DNA from: Paenibacillus sp. CC-CFT747
GTDB lineage: Bacteria; Bacillota; Bacilli; Paenibacillales; NBRC-103111
NCBI GenBank assembly: GCA_030323305.1
Contig: CP106741.1
Location: 3,719,501 to 3,783,500 of the forward strand
Length of the DNA stretch: 64,000 nt
Direction: 5' to 3'
The notes under the pieces were generated by a model. That model was not told where the DNA came from, did not search any database, and saw only the letters and a list, made by a program, of their open reading frames with translations. Shown piece by piece: positions 20,050 to 28,420 of this stretch. Both the position numbers and the translations under genes were made by a program. Position 1 is the first letter of the stretch. Each line of letters starts with the position of its first letter.

Positions 20050-21693
20050 ATGAAGAATAAACGGTCGGCCGCCTGGATTCTCATCGTCATCATTCTGCTC
20101 ACTTCGATTCTTGCGGCATGCAGTAAAGGTGCTCAGGAGACAGGGGCGTCGACGGCTCCGGAGGATGCGGCAGGTAAGTATGATCCGCCGATTGAAATTA
20201 GCGTCATACGGCCTTATGACGATAATACCAAGTATGCTAAGGGAGATTCGGCTGAAAATAACGAATGGACACGGCTATACGAGGAAAAACTCGGCATCAA
20301 GGTTAAATTTGCATGGACCTTCCAAGGACCTGCAAATCAGTACGCACAGAAGCTGAATGTGGCAATTGCAAGTAACGATTTGGCTGATATCGTTGTTGTA
20401 AACGGGAATCAATTGAAGCAGTTGGTAGAAGCGGGACAAATCGAAGATATCACGAAAACTTTCAATCAATATTCATCGGATTATGTAAAGAAAGTACTAA
20501 ATGAGGACGGTGGACTCGCTCTCAAATCGGCGACATTCGATGGCAAACTGATGGCGATTCCTCGTATTGGCTCTGATATCGACGAAGTTCCGATTCTGTG
20601 GGTCCGTACAGATTGGCTGAAGAAATTGAATTTGCCCGAGCCGAAGACGATGGCGGATGTGCTTGCGATATCGGATGCTTTTACCAACAAGGACCCCGAC
20701 GGAAACAAGCAGGCTGATACATTAGGTCTAGGCTTGACGAAGGACCTTGGCAGCGGGTTTGCCGGCTTCGAGGGATTCTTGAACGGACATCATGCTTACT
20801 ACAACACGTGGATCAAGGATGCATCCGGTAAGCTGGTCAACAGCAATATCCAACCGGAAATGAAAAGCGCTCTCGCCGTTCTGCAAAGAATGTATGCAGC
20901 TAAGCAGATTGACAAAGAATTCGGAACGAAGGATGTAAACAAAGTCGCAGAGTCGACGACGAGTGGCAAGATCGGCATGTATTATGGCATGATGTGGACA
21001 CCTCTCTGGCCGTTGCAAGGCGGTAAGGAGCTGGACCCGAATATGGAATGGAAATCTTATATGATTCCTTCCGTTGACGACAAACCGGCTATGGCTCAAT
21101 TACCATTCCAGGTTCCGCAATATTACGTTGTCAAGAAAGGCGCGAAGAATCCGGAAGCAGCCATTAAAATGCTTAATCTTTGGTATGATGTATCTTTTGA
21201 CACCGTATATAAGCCAGAGGTTTACGGAGCGACAGAGGACGGTGTCGAGGCGTTTAAGCACGCCATACTGGCCGGGGCGCCGATCACGACGAATATGGAT
21301 AAATACAAAGAGATTCAGAAAGCTTTGAAAACCAACGATACCTCCTTTATGAAACCGAATTTCAAGAATGACTATAAGCCGGTCAAGGCTTATTTGGATG
21401 GAGATATTAAGGGATGGGGCATGCACGGTGTATTCGGCCCCGGAGGCTCCTTCGCAGTCATTGATGAATACGTCAACCAAAAACGGTTCCTTCGGACGCA
21501 ATTCTATGGTTCTCCAACCCCTACCATGGGAGGAAAGGGCGGCACCTTGGATACTCTCCTCAAAGAAGCGTTCACCAAGATCATTATGGGGGCTGCACCA
21601 ATCGATGAATTCGACACATTTGTCGAGAACTGGAAGAAGCTTGGAGGCGATCAGATTACCCAGGAAGTAAATGACTGGTACGCCAAGCAATAG
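20050..21693 (+). CDS. Extracellular sugar-binding lipoprotein (LplA-like)
   Basis: Solute-binding lipoprotein of 547 residues for the importer encoded next. ATG 20050 is chosen because the purine-rich GGGGGAAATGGAG precedes it; a longer start at 20029 would cover this site. The signal peptide ends in a lipobox (SILAAC). The long ~500-residue form, with repeated Trp/Tyr-rich segments, is typical of oligosaccharide binders in Paenibacillus. Intact, unlike many neighbours. Confidence 0.9.
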   Translation: MKNKRSAAWILIVIILLTSILAACSKGAQETGASTAPEDAAGKYDPPIEISVIRPYDDNTKYAKGDSAENNEWTRLYEEKLGIKVKFAWTFQGPANQYAQKLNVAIASNDLADIVVVNGNQLKQLVEAGQIEDITKTFNQYSSDYVKKVLNEDGGLALKSATFDGKLMAIPRIGSDIDEVPILWVRTDWLKKLNLPEPKTMADVLAISDAFTNKDPDGNKQADTLGLGLTKDLGSGFAGFEGFLNGHHAYYNTWIKDASGKLVNSNIQPEMKSALAVLQRMYAAKQIDKEFGTKDVNKVAESTTSGKIGMYYGMMWTPLWPLQGGKELDPNMEWKSYMIPSVDDKPAMAQLPFQVPQYYVVKKGAKNPEAAIKMLNLWYDVSFDTVYKPEVYGATEDGVEAFKHAILAGAPITTNMDKYKEIQKALKTNDTSFMKPNFKNDYKPVKAYLDGDIKGWGMHGVFGPGGSFAVIDEYVNQKRFLRTQFYGSPTPTMGGKGGTLDTLLKEAFTKIIMGAAPIDEFDTFVENWKKLGGDQITQEVNDWYAKQ

Positions 21694-21712
21694 GACTGGT
21701 TCAGAAACGGGA

Positions 21713-21752
21713 AGAAAGGGGAGCAACTTTCATGAGTTCCCCTTTCTTTCTT
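21713..21752 (+). terminator. Attenuating terminator between binding protein and permease genes
   Basis: AGAAAGGGG pairs with CCCCTTTCT, with an inner AACT/AGTT pairing, followed by TTCTTTAT. Such an element lets the binding protein be made in excess over the permeases. Confidence 0.65.
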
Positions 21753-21771
21753 TATAATGAGGTGTAATCAG

Positions 21772-22669
21772 ATGCGGTTGAAACAATTGAAAAAAGAATA
21801 TCCCCTTCACTTGATGATTTTTCCAGGCTTCATTCTTATCCTCATATTTAGCTACGTGCCCTTCTTCGGTCTCACGATGGCATTCCAGAAATTCTTACCT
21901 GCCCGCCCCTACTTTGATAATCCGTGGGTAGGCTTCGATCACTTCGAGTACGTATGGGATATGCCCAATGCGATCCGTGTGTTATGGAATACGATTTATA
22001 TTGCGGGACTTAAGATCATAATCGGGCAAATCGTTCCCATCATCATTGCTTTGTTACTGAACGAAATTCGTAAGGATTGGTTAAAGAGAGGGTACAGACA
22101 CTCATTTATTTGCCTCATTTTCTCTCCTGGATTATTCTCGGGGAATTCTAATTGATCTCCTGTCTCCTTCGCAAGGAATTGTAAATCAAATTCTTAAGGG
22201 ATTCGGGATGGAACCTATTTATTTCCTCGGCGACAACCGATGGTTTCCAATCACGATCGTCCTGACCGACGTGTGGAAGGAGTTCGGTTTCAATACGATT
22301 GTTTACCTTGCTGCTTTGACCAGCATTAATCCTTCTCTATATGAAGCAGCCGTAATCGATGGAGCCAACCGTTGGAAGCAAACCTTACATGTGACGCTTC
22401 CCAGCATCCTTCCGATCATCGTTCTTCTGGCAACGCTTAGTTTAGGCAACGTTCTGAATGCCGGGTTTGATCAAGTGTTCAATTTATATAGTCCGTCCGT
22501 CTACGAGAGTGGAGATATCATCGATACGATCGTTTTCCGTGTCGGTTTGGAAGAAGCGCAATATAGTGTGGCGACAGCGATTGGTTTATTTAAATCCGTA
22601 GTATCTTTTATCATGATCTCTTTATCCTATTTTCTTGCTTATCGATTTGCTAACTATAGAATTTTCTAG
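21772..22669 (+). CDS. Carbohydrate ABC permease, LplB type (two frameshifts)
   Basis: First membrane subunit of the CUT1 importer, about 299 residues after repair. ATG 21772 follows GAGGTG. The start reads MRLKQLKKEYPLHLMIFPGF and then membrane helices. Two single G losses, in GAGAGGGTACAG (~22091) and CTCGGGGAATTC (~22141), put three frames in use. Repaired, the middle reads QTLIYLPHFLSWIILGGILI, typical of LplB. The EAA loop is LYEAAVIDGANRWKQ. The short distance between the two lesions and the perfect repair of the family sequence point to consensus error. Confidence 0.88.
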
Positions 22670-22684
22670 ATGGGGGACTTTTCC

Positions 22685-23566
22685 ATGAATCGAATGAGTA
22701 TGGGGTATCGAGTCTTTAATTTCTGGAATATTGCCTTTCTAGTGTCGTTATCCATTATATGTATTCTGCCACTTGTCCATATATTAGCTTTGTCCTTCAG
22801 TAACAGCAATGCTGCTGGCGCGGGGCTAGTCAAACTGTTGCCGGTTGACTTTACTACAAGCTCCTATGCGTTCATTCTATCAAAGCCAGCTTTTCTAACC
22901 TCGGTAGGGGTTACGCTTGAGAGAGTCCTGCTTGGCACGGTCATAAACATGCTGATTACGCTGCTAGTCGCGTATCCGTTATCCAAAGAAACGAACGCAT
23001 TTCAGTTTAGAACCGCCTATGTATGGTTTTTCGTATTTACGATCTTGTTTAGCGGAGGATTGATTCCATGGTATATGACCATCAAATGGGTAGGGATTAT
23101 GGATACGATTTGGGCTCTAGTACTGCCGAGTGCAGTTCCCGTGTTCCACATCATACTTTTGCTTAATTTCTTTCGGGGATTGCCCAAAGAAATGGAAGAA
23201 TCGGCTTCGATTGATGGAGCGAGTCATTGGTCTGTGCTTTGGCGAATCTATGCTCCACTATCCCTGCCGGCCCTTGCCACAATAGGGTTGTTCACAGTCG
23301 TAGGTCATTGGAACTCGTGGTTCGATGGCTTGATCTTAATGAAGTCACACGATAACTACCCGTTATCGACCTATCTGCAAACCATAATGTTCGGTATTGA
23401 TATGACGAAAGTGACAAGTGAATCGATGAATGATCTGAGTGGGGTGTCCGATCGGACGGCCAAAGCCGCGCAAATTTTTCTAGGGGCATTGCCTATCCTG
23501 CTCGTATATCCGTTCTTGCAGCGCTATTTCGTTAAAGGAATCGTACTGGGGAGCGTAAAAGGGTAG
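22685..23566 (+). CDS. Carbohydrate ABC permease, LplC type
   Basis: Second membrane subunit of the importer, 293 residues. ATG 22685 is preferred; the in-frame ATG at 22670 is part of the ribosome binding site ATGGGGGA. Six predicted membrane segments, an EAA loop (EMEESASIDGASHWS) and the standard tail RYFVKGIVLGSVKG. Starts 15 bases after the LplB gene. Confidence 0.93.
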   Translation: MNRMSMGYRVFNFWNIAFLVSLSIICILPLVHILALSFSNSNAAGAGLVKLLPVDFTTSSYAFILSKPAFLTSVGVTLERVLLGTVINMLITLLVAYPLSKETNAFQFRTAYVWFFVFTILFSGGLIPWYMTIKWVGIMDTIWALVLPSAVPVFHIILLLNFFRGLPKEMEESASIDGASHWSVLWRIYAPLSLPALATIGLFTVVGHWNSWFDGLILMKSHDNYPLSTYLQTIMFGIDMTKVTSESMNDLSGVSDRTAKAAQIFLGALPILLVYPFLQRYFVKGIVLGSVKG

Positions 23567-23685
23567 GTCCTGTGTATTCAGTAAATTAAAGGGGGTGATG
23601 ATTAGAGAACAATAAGATATAAGGTGTTATTGAACATCTGTGTGGTGGTTCTTGAGAATCTATCAAAAGTAGGGAGTTGTGTTTC

Positions 23686-26223
23686 ATGAAAGCGTCCAAA
23701 ACTAAACGTTTTGTTGCGGTGGGCATTTCAATGATCTGCATGATGACTTCGATTCCTCTACTATTTGCTTCCCCCGCTAAAGCCGCTGGTGAAGAATTTG
23801 TAATGGGAATTTTTTATGTTCCAACCAACCCTTACACCAACGCTACGCAATATGATTACATTAAGGATGCGAATATAAATGTCTTGCAAACTTTCTATCC
23901 GAATACAAACCAGCCCAGTACAATTGCCGAAATGACTACCGTGCTGGATCTGGCCCGTGATCGCGGAATGAAAGTGCAGGTCTCGGATACCCGGTCGGAA
24001 TATTTAATGGGAACGAGGACAGGACAACCGCAGCCACCGGCTTCGGATACAGATATTGATGCGATTGCAAACTCGTATAAGAACCATCCTGCAACTGCCG
24101 GTTATTACATTCAAGATGAACCCCACGAGTATGAATTCCCTAGGGCCGCCTATGTTTATCAGCGATTTCTATTGAATCATCCTGAGTCGATGTCAAATGT
24201 AAATATGTTTCCCGATTCCGGAGTGCCTGGCGGTTCAAGCGAGCATCTGAGTTATATGAAAAAATGGGTAACAACGGTTGGAGCTTCTAAACTAGAATAC
24301 TTGTCTATGGACACCTACCCGTTTAAAGATGACGGGAGTATTGGGAGTTACTATTATCAAGATCTGGCCAATTTAAGAGCAGCAGGATTATCCTACAACT
24401 TGAAGACTGCGGCTTATCTCCAGGCAAACGGAGATAACCTCGCAGGCTATCGCCGCCCTAATGCAAATGAGTTGAGGTGGAATGTTTACAACAATCTCGC
24501 TTTCGGAGTAAAAGGATTGTACTGGTTTACCTGGTTTCAACCTGAAATCTATACCCCGAATAACTTCACTCCTGCCATCATGGATGGAAATGGAAACAAG
24601 ACGGATCTCTATATACCTGCTCAAACTTTAGGTGGAGAAGTCAAGCAATTGGGATCCACCTTGATGGGATTGACCTCCCGCGATGTATATTTTAAAGGGA
24701 CAATTCCTTCCGGAACATCGCCTATACCGGCCAATTATTTCTGGAACCCGACGACCGCATACGACCAGATCGTGTCGCATTTCGCCAACGAAGACGGCAG
24801 AAGTTATGTAATGGTCGTGAACAGGGATTACGCTAACAGCAAAACGTTGAGCTTTAATCTCCCTTCCAAGCCTTCTGCGGTAACGGAGATCTCCAAATCG
24901 ACAGGCGGGGAGGTAAGTACCAACTACAGTAATGCGACGGGGAACATCTCGTCGACATTCCTTCCTGGAGAAGGCAAATTATATGCCATATCGACCGACT
25001 TTATCTTGCCTTCCTCCAACCTAAATGATTCCGACGCAGCCATCAGGTACTCTGGAAGCAGCTGGTATCACAGTATGCAGCGCGGTGTAGGCAACTATGG
25101 CGATGACGTTCATCATGCCAGTGACAACGATGACTATGTAGAGTTTACGTTTATCGGCACGGGAGTAGATTTTGTTACGGAAAAGGACCCTAGCGGTGGC
25201 AATCTGGACATTTATATTGATAACGTTTTCCAACAGACGGTTAGCACCTACAGTGCCGTGTCTCATTTAGCAGGCCAAACCGTATATAGCAAGACCGGCT
25301 TGTCGAATGGCCCGCATACCATTAAAGCAGTAAAGAAATCGGGGACTTATATGGTGCTCGATCATTTCAAGGTGACACCAGGAAGCATTGTGAGAACAGC
25401 TTCGAAGACGAATGATAATGATGCGGGGATCACCTATTCCGGTGCGGGCTGGGGATATAGCAGCGGCCGCGGCAGCGGTGACTACGGGAATGATCTGCAT
25501 TATACGACCGCGAATAATGATTACTTCGAGTACACGTTTACAGGGACGGGTGTAGATTTCATTACGGATATGGACACAAGTGGCGGCAATGTGGATATCT
25601 ACATCGACAATATCCTCCAGCAAACCGTTAGCACCTTAAGCACATCAACCCATAATTCCCAGCAAGCAGTGTACAGTAAGACAGGTCTGTCATATGGCAC
25701 CCACACAATTAAAGGAATCAAGAAGTCGGGTATTTATATGGTAGTGGACGGCTTTCATGTCTATAAAGGGAGTAATCTTCTCGCCAATCCAGGTTATGAA
25801 AGCGGTACAACGACTTCATGGTCAACTCCTTATGCCGGTATGCTGACGACTAGTTCAACCGATAAACATACAGGAACCTACAGCGCGAAGATTACGGGAA
25901 GAACGCAATTATATAGCAGTCCCGCCCAAGACGTAACTACTCTTCTTTTAACCAGTGGGCAGGGAAAATATCATTTGTCCGGTTGGTTGAAGCTTGCAGT
26001 CGGAGCCTCTGACCGAGCCCAAATTGCCATCCGATTGGAGGACTCTTTAGGAACGCAATGGGTGAATACGGATTGGAAAACCATAAAAAGTACGGAATGG
26101 ACTCAGAGTTCCAAAACACTCAATATTGCTTGGACCGGAAAGTTAACCTCTGCGACTCTGTATGTACAAACGGAAGCCTACGGCTATGATTTGTATTTCG
26201 ACGATTTCGTTCTTTCTCGTTGA
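23686..26223 (+). CDS. Secreted modular glycosidase-like protein with tandem repeat domains
   Basis: 845-residue exported protein. ATG 23686 follows AGGGA at 10 bases. A signal peptide ends around SPAKAAG. Residues ~35-430 look like a TIM-barrel catalytic region: an acid motif YYIQDEPHEYE near residue 140, LSMDTYPF near 207 and GLYWFTWFQPE near 280. This resembles GH42-like or DUF4434-like hydrolases, but the family is not certain. Two ~125-residue repeats follow at ~443-565 and ~566-690. They share VDFITE/D, DIYIDN, QQTVST and YSKTGLS...HTIK motifs, as in small domains common in Paenibacillus exoenzymes. Residues ~700-845 resemble a CBM4/9 module. It belongs with the preceding importer operon. 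Confidence 0.8.
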   Translation: MKASKTKRFVAVGISMICMMTSIPLLFASPAKAAGEEFVMGIFYVPTNPYTNATQYDYIKDANINVLQTFYPNTNQPSTIAEMTTVLDLARDRGMKVQVSDTRSEYLMGTRTGQPQPPASDTDIDAIANSYKNHPATAGYYIQDEPHEYEFPRAAYVYQRFLLNHPESMSNVNMFPDSGVPGGSSEHLSYMKKWVTTVGASKLEYLSMDTYPFKDDGSIGSYYYQDLANLRAAGLSYNLKTAAYLQANGDNLAGYRRPNANELRWNVYNNLAFGVKGLYWFTWFQPEIYTPNNFTPAIMDGNGNKTDLYIPAQTLGGEVKQLGSTLMGLTSRDVYFKGTIPSGTSPIPANYFWNPTTAYDQIVSHFANEDGRSYVMVVNRDYANSKTLSFNLPSKPSAVTEISKSTGGEVSTNYSNATGNISSTFLPGEGKLYAISTDFILPSSNLNDSDAAIRYSGSSWYHSMQRGVGNYGDDVHHASDNDDYVEFTFIGTGVDFVTEKDPSGGNLDIYIDNVFQQTVSTYSAVSHLAGQTVYSKTGLSNGPHTIKAVKKSGTYMVLDHFKVTPGSIVRTASKTNDNDAGITYSGAGWGYSSGRGSGDYGNDLHYTTANNDYFEYTFTGTGVDFITDMDTSGGNVDIYIDNILQQTVSTLSTSTHNSQQAVYSKTGLSYGTHTIKGIKKSGIYMVVDGFHVYKGSNLLANPGYESGTTTSWSTPYAGMLTTSSTDKHTGTYSAKITGRTQLYSSPAQDVTTLLLTSGQGKYHLSGWLKLAVGASDRAQIAIRLEDSLGTQWVNTDWKTIKSTEWTQSSKTLNIAWTGKLTSATLYVQTEAYGYDLYFDDFVLSR

Positions 26224-26265
26224 TCGTTACCCAATCTCTTATTTTTAGTTAAAATGTCTCGAGTC

Positions 26266-26304
26266 AGGTCCATAACGGTCTGTTCCTGCAGACCGTATGG
26301 ACCT
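26266..26304 (+). terminator. Strong hairpin after the secreted glycosidase gene
   Basis: AGGTCCATAACGGTCTG and CAGACCGTATGGACCT pair over 16 bases with one bulge and a six-base loop. No T-run follows, so it may stabilise the upstream mRNA or act as a weak terminator. Confidence 0.55.
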
Positions 26305-26329
26305 ATTAACAAGCAAGAGGTGGGAGAAC

Positions 26330-26626
26330 ATGAATAAAGAGTTTCCGATCGGTATTTATTATATCCCTTCTTGGGCGGAAACAACGGATAGCCAATACGA
26401 TTACACAGCCTCGGACGAGGAAATCGATGCCATAGCAAGGTCCTATAAGGATCACCCGGCAACCAAGGTTCCCCGCTCATTTCCAAATGGTAATATGTTT
26501 CCCTCTTCAGGCATTCCGGAAGATCATCGCGCTCCCGGTACCTATAGTAAAGCGACAGCTTACTTATCGGATATATACCACCCAGGCGAGGGTAACCTTT
26601 ATTATTTGTCTACAGATGCTTCCTGA
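26330..26626 (+). pseudogene. Miniature, internally deleted copy of the secreted glycosidase
   Basis: A 98-codon frame with ATG 26330 behind GAGGTGGGAG. Four blocks match the preceding 845-residue protein in the same order: GIYYIPSWAETTDSQYDY, EEIDAIARSYKDHPAT, NMFPSSGIPEDH and HPGEGNLYYLSTDAS. The long stretches between them, including the DEP catalytic motif and the whole C-terminal half, are missing, yet the frame is kept open. There is no signal peptide. It stops 4 bases before the next gene, so it could now act as a translated leader. Function as an enzyme is excluded. Confidence 0.75.
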
Positions 26627-26630
26627 CCCT

Positions 26631-27739
26631 ATGGATATCTATAAATTATTAGAGGTTCCGAAGGTTATAAACGCTTGCGGAACCTTAACGAAAATTGGCG
26701 GTTCCAAGATGGCTCCGGAAGTGCTGGCTGCCATGCAAGAAGCAGCGGGAGCCTTTGTGGATATTTCCCTGCTGTATACAAGAGCAAGTGAGCGAATAGC
26801 AAGGCTGCTGGGGGTTGAAGCGGTATGCATTACTTCCGGAGCCTCTGCAGGAATCGCGATATCGGCCGCAGCATGTATCACAAAGGGTGATCTTCTCCAG
26901 GCCGCTCAATTGCCCGTCACTAACGGCGCGCCCTATGAGATTATGATGCTGAAGAGTCACCGATTGCCTTATGAGCAGGCCCTGATGTTAACAAGTGCTC
27001 GCATACGGGAAGTCGACACGGCATCTTCGGATCCGATCGGGACGATTGAAGAGGCTTTACAAGGTAATATCTCCATGCTTTTTTATGTGGCGGCCGCGCA
27101 GCGGATCCCTGGATCTATACCTCTTCCTGAAATATCCCGCATTATGAAGGCACATGATATTCCTATCGTTGTCGATGCTGCGGCGGAACTCCCCCGATTT
27201 CCAATGTGACGGGTTATTTGGATCAAGGTGCGGATCTGGTGATCTTAAGCGGCGGAAAAGAAATTCGCGGCCCGCAATCATCCGGACTAATTCTTGGTGG
27301 AGAAGAATGGATAAAAGCATGTAATGCGAATAATTTTCCAAACTTCAGCATTGGGCGCTCCATGAAATTGGACAAGGAGACTATTGCAGGTATCGTAAAG
27401 GCCGTAGAGTTATTTGTCAGGAAAGATTATGATCAGGAAATGAACCGTTGGGAAGCGATGGTGTCTGCGTTCATTGAGAAATTATCTAAACTTCCAAGTA
27501 TTCAGGTGCGTCGAGGGTTTCCTGTAAGTCCGGGAATCCAGCCTGCTATCATACCAAGAGTGTTTATTAAGCATTGTGATATTTCGGCCGCGGAGTTTCA
27601 AAGTCGACTTTTGAATTCAGATCCTATTATTCATGTCGATGTTCAGGGAGACGAGCTTGTCCTAAATCCCCAGTGTCTAGAAGACCACGATGTTTCGATT
27701 GTGGTCGAAAGCATCATAAAACAGACTGCAGTGTATTGA
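26631..27739 (+). CDS. SelA-fold PLP-dependent enzyme (D-glucosaminate-6-phosphate ammonia-lyase-like), frameshifted
   Basis: Fold-type-I PLP enzyme of about 369 residues after repair, in the SelA/DgaE-like group rather than true selenocysteine synthase. ATG 26631 begins [20 protein letters not shown], the characteristic start. [17 protein letters not shown] should bind the phosphate, and the Schiff-base Lys lies in [14 protein letters not shown]. One C is missing from CTCCCCCGATTT near 27190 and shifts the frame just before [13 protein letters not shown]. Such enzymes usually remove ammonia from aminosugar acids, which would fit a sugar locus. The substrate is not provable from sequence. Confidence 0.82.
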
Positions 27740-27761
27740 GATGCGATATCGTTGGTTCGAA

Positions 27762-27996
27762 AATCATAAAGCCCGTGTATTTGACATTAGGTTGCACAGG
27801 CTTGATAAAGGCCATAGAATCTTACTCGCCTGACAAAGGGACGAAGCTCGCGACCTTTGCGGCACGCTGCATGGAGAATGAGATTCTGATGCACCTTCGG
27901 TCACTGAAAAAAACGAAGAAAGACGTGTCGCTGCATGATCCACACTGCAATTGTGAAGAGCAGCTTAAATTCACAATTGCAGTCGTGAAGAAGTGA
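27762..27996 (+). pseudogene. Fragment of a sporulation sigma factor (sigma-K/E region 2)
   Basis: The sequence [20 protein letters not shown] with [20 protein letters not shown] and KDVSLHDP is the region 2 core of sigma-K/sigma-E, which is highly conserved among spore formers. Upstream only a degraded DLISIGTI-like stretch remains (PVYLTLGCT); downstream the match stops at HDP and the frame ends in unrelated codons at 27996. There is no plausible start and no region 3 or 4. It is a relic of a duplicated or rearranged sigma gene, without function as such. Confidence 0.78.
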
Positions 27997-28014
27997 ACGT
28001 TAAAATTGCATGGG

Positions 28015-28073
28015 TGAAAAAACTGTGACTCATAAGAAGGACACTTTGTAAAAAGTGACCCTCTTATGGGTCA
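28015..28073 (-). terminator. Terminator for a minus-strand gene
   Basis: Arms at 28026-28040 and 28059-28073 (TGACTCATAAGAAGG with CCCTCTTATGGGTCA, some G-U) form a long stem. On the minus strand it is followed by TTTTTT, so it terminates transcription coming from the right. Confidence 0.65.
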
Positions 28074-28303
28074 TTTCTGCAAGTTGGCCATTCCATACAT
28101 GGCTAGGACATTATGCGGGTCCATTTTCCTAAAGCTATCTTCCCAGACCCCGGCCACAAAATCTTCTCCCTTACTTGAATCGAAGCCGACCTCAGCCATC
28201 AGCGAAGCTTTCATGCTGACCAGAACGACAATGGTATGGGCCAAGGCTTGGTAATTCCCGCGAAAGGTGCCATTCGTTCCACCAAAGGGTAGGGGTTGCT
28301 TAC
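28071..28303 (-). pseudogene. 3' fragment of an unidentified minus-strand gene
   Basis: On the minus strand, an open frame of about 77 codons with no convincing start reads FGGTNGTFRGNYQALAHTIV and later KGEDFVAGVWEDSFRKMDPH, ending NVLAMYGMANLQK and a TGA inside the arm of a minus-strand terminator. The codon use and the terminator make a real gene end likely. The 5' part is absent, and the sigma-like relic lies beyond its terminator. The family is not recognised. Confidence 0.45.
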
Positions 28304-28352
28304 TTCAGTCGGCAATAAGTCAACTTTTGCGGGGAATGCCCTCATTTTTGCG

Positions 28353-28382
28353 TGACGAGAAAGTAGGATTTGCCGCTATAAT
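28353..28382 (+). promoter_or_regulatory. Candidate sigma-A promoter of the PAS kinase gene
   Basis: TATAAT at 28377-28382 with TGACGA at 28353-28358, spacing 18, lies 39 bases before the kinase start. The -10 is perfect and the -35 poor. Confidence 0.5.
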
Positions 28383-28420
28383 GGAACAAGAGAATGAAAT
28401 GCGACAAGAGGTGTTAGTCT

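Noticed and set aside
23590..23625. Six-codon leader peptide after AAAGGGGGTGATG before the secreted glycosidase gene
   Set aside because: Too short to support by sequence alone, and no attenuator structure follows.
26631..27739. Selenocysteine synthase (selA)
   Set aside because: The protein is shorter than SelA, lies in a sugar locus, and no selB or tRNA-Sec was seen; it fits the DgaE-like branch better.
28066..28254. Plus-strand 62-codon frame after the sigma fragment
   Set aside because: The complementary strand has the more natural protein sequence and a correctly oriented terminator.
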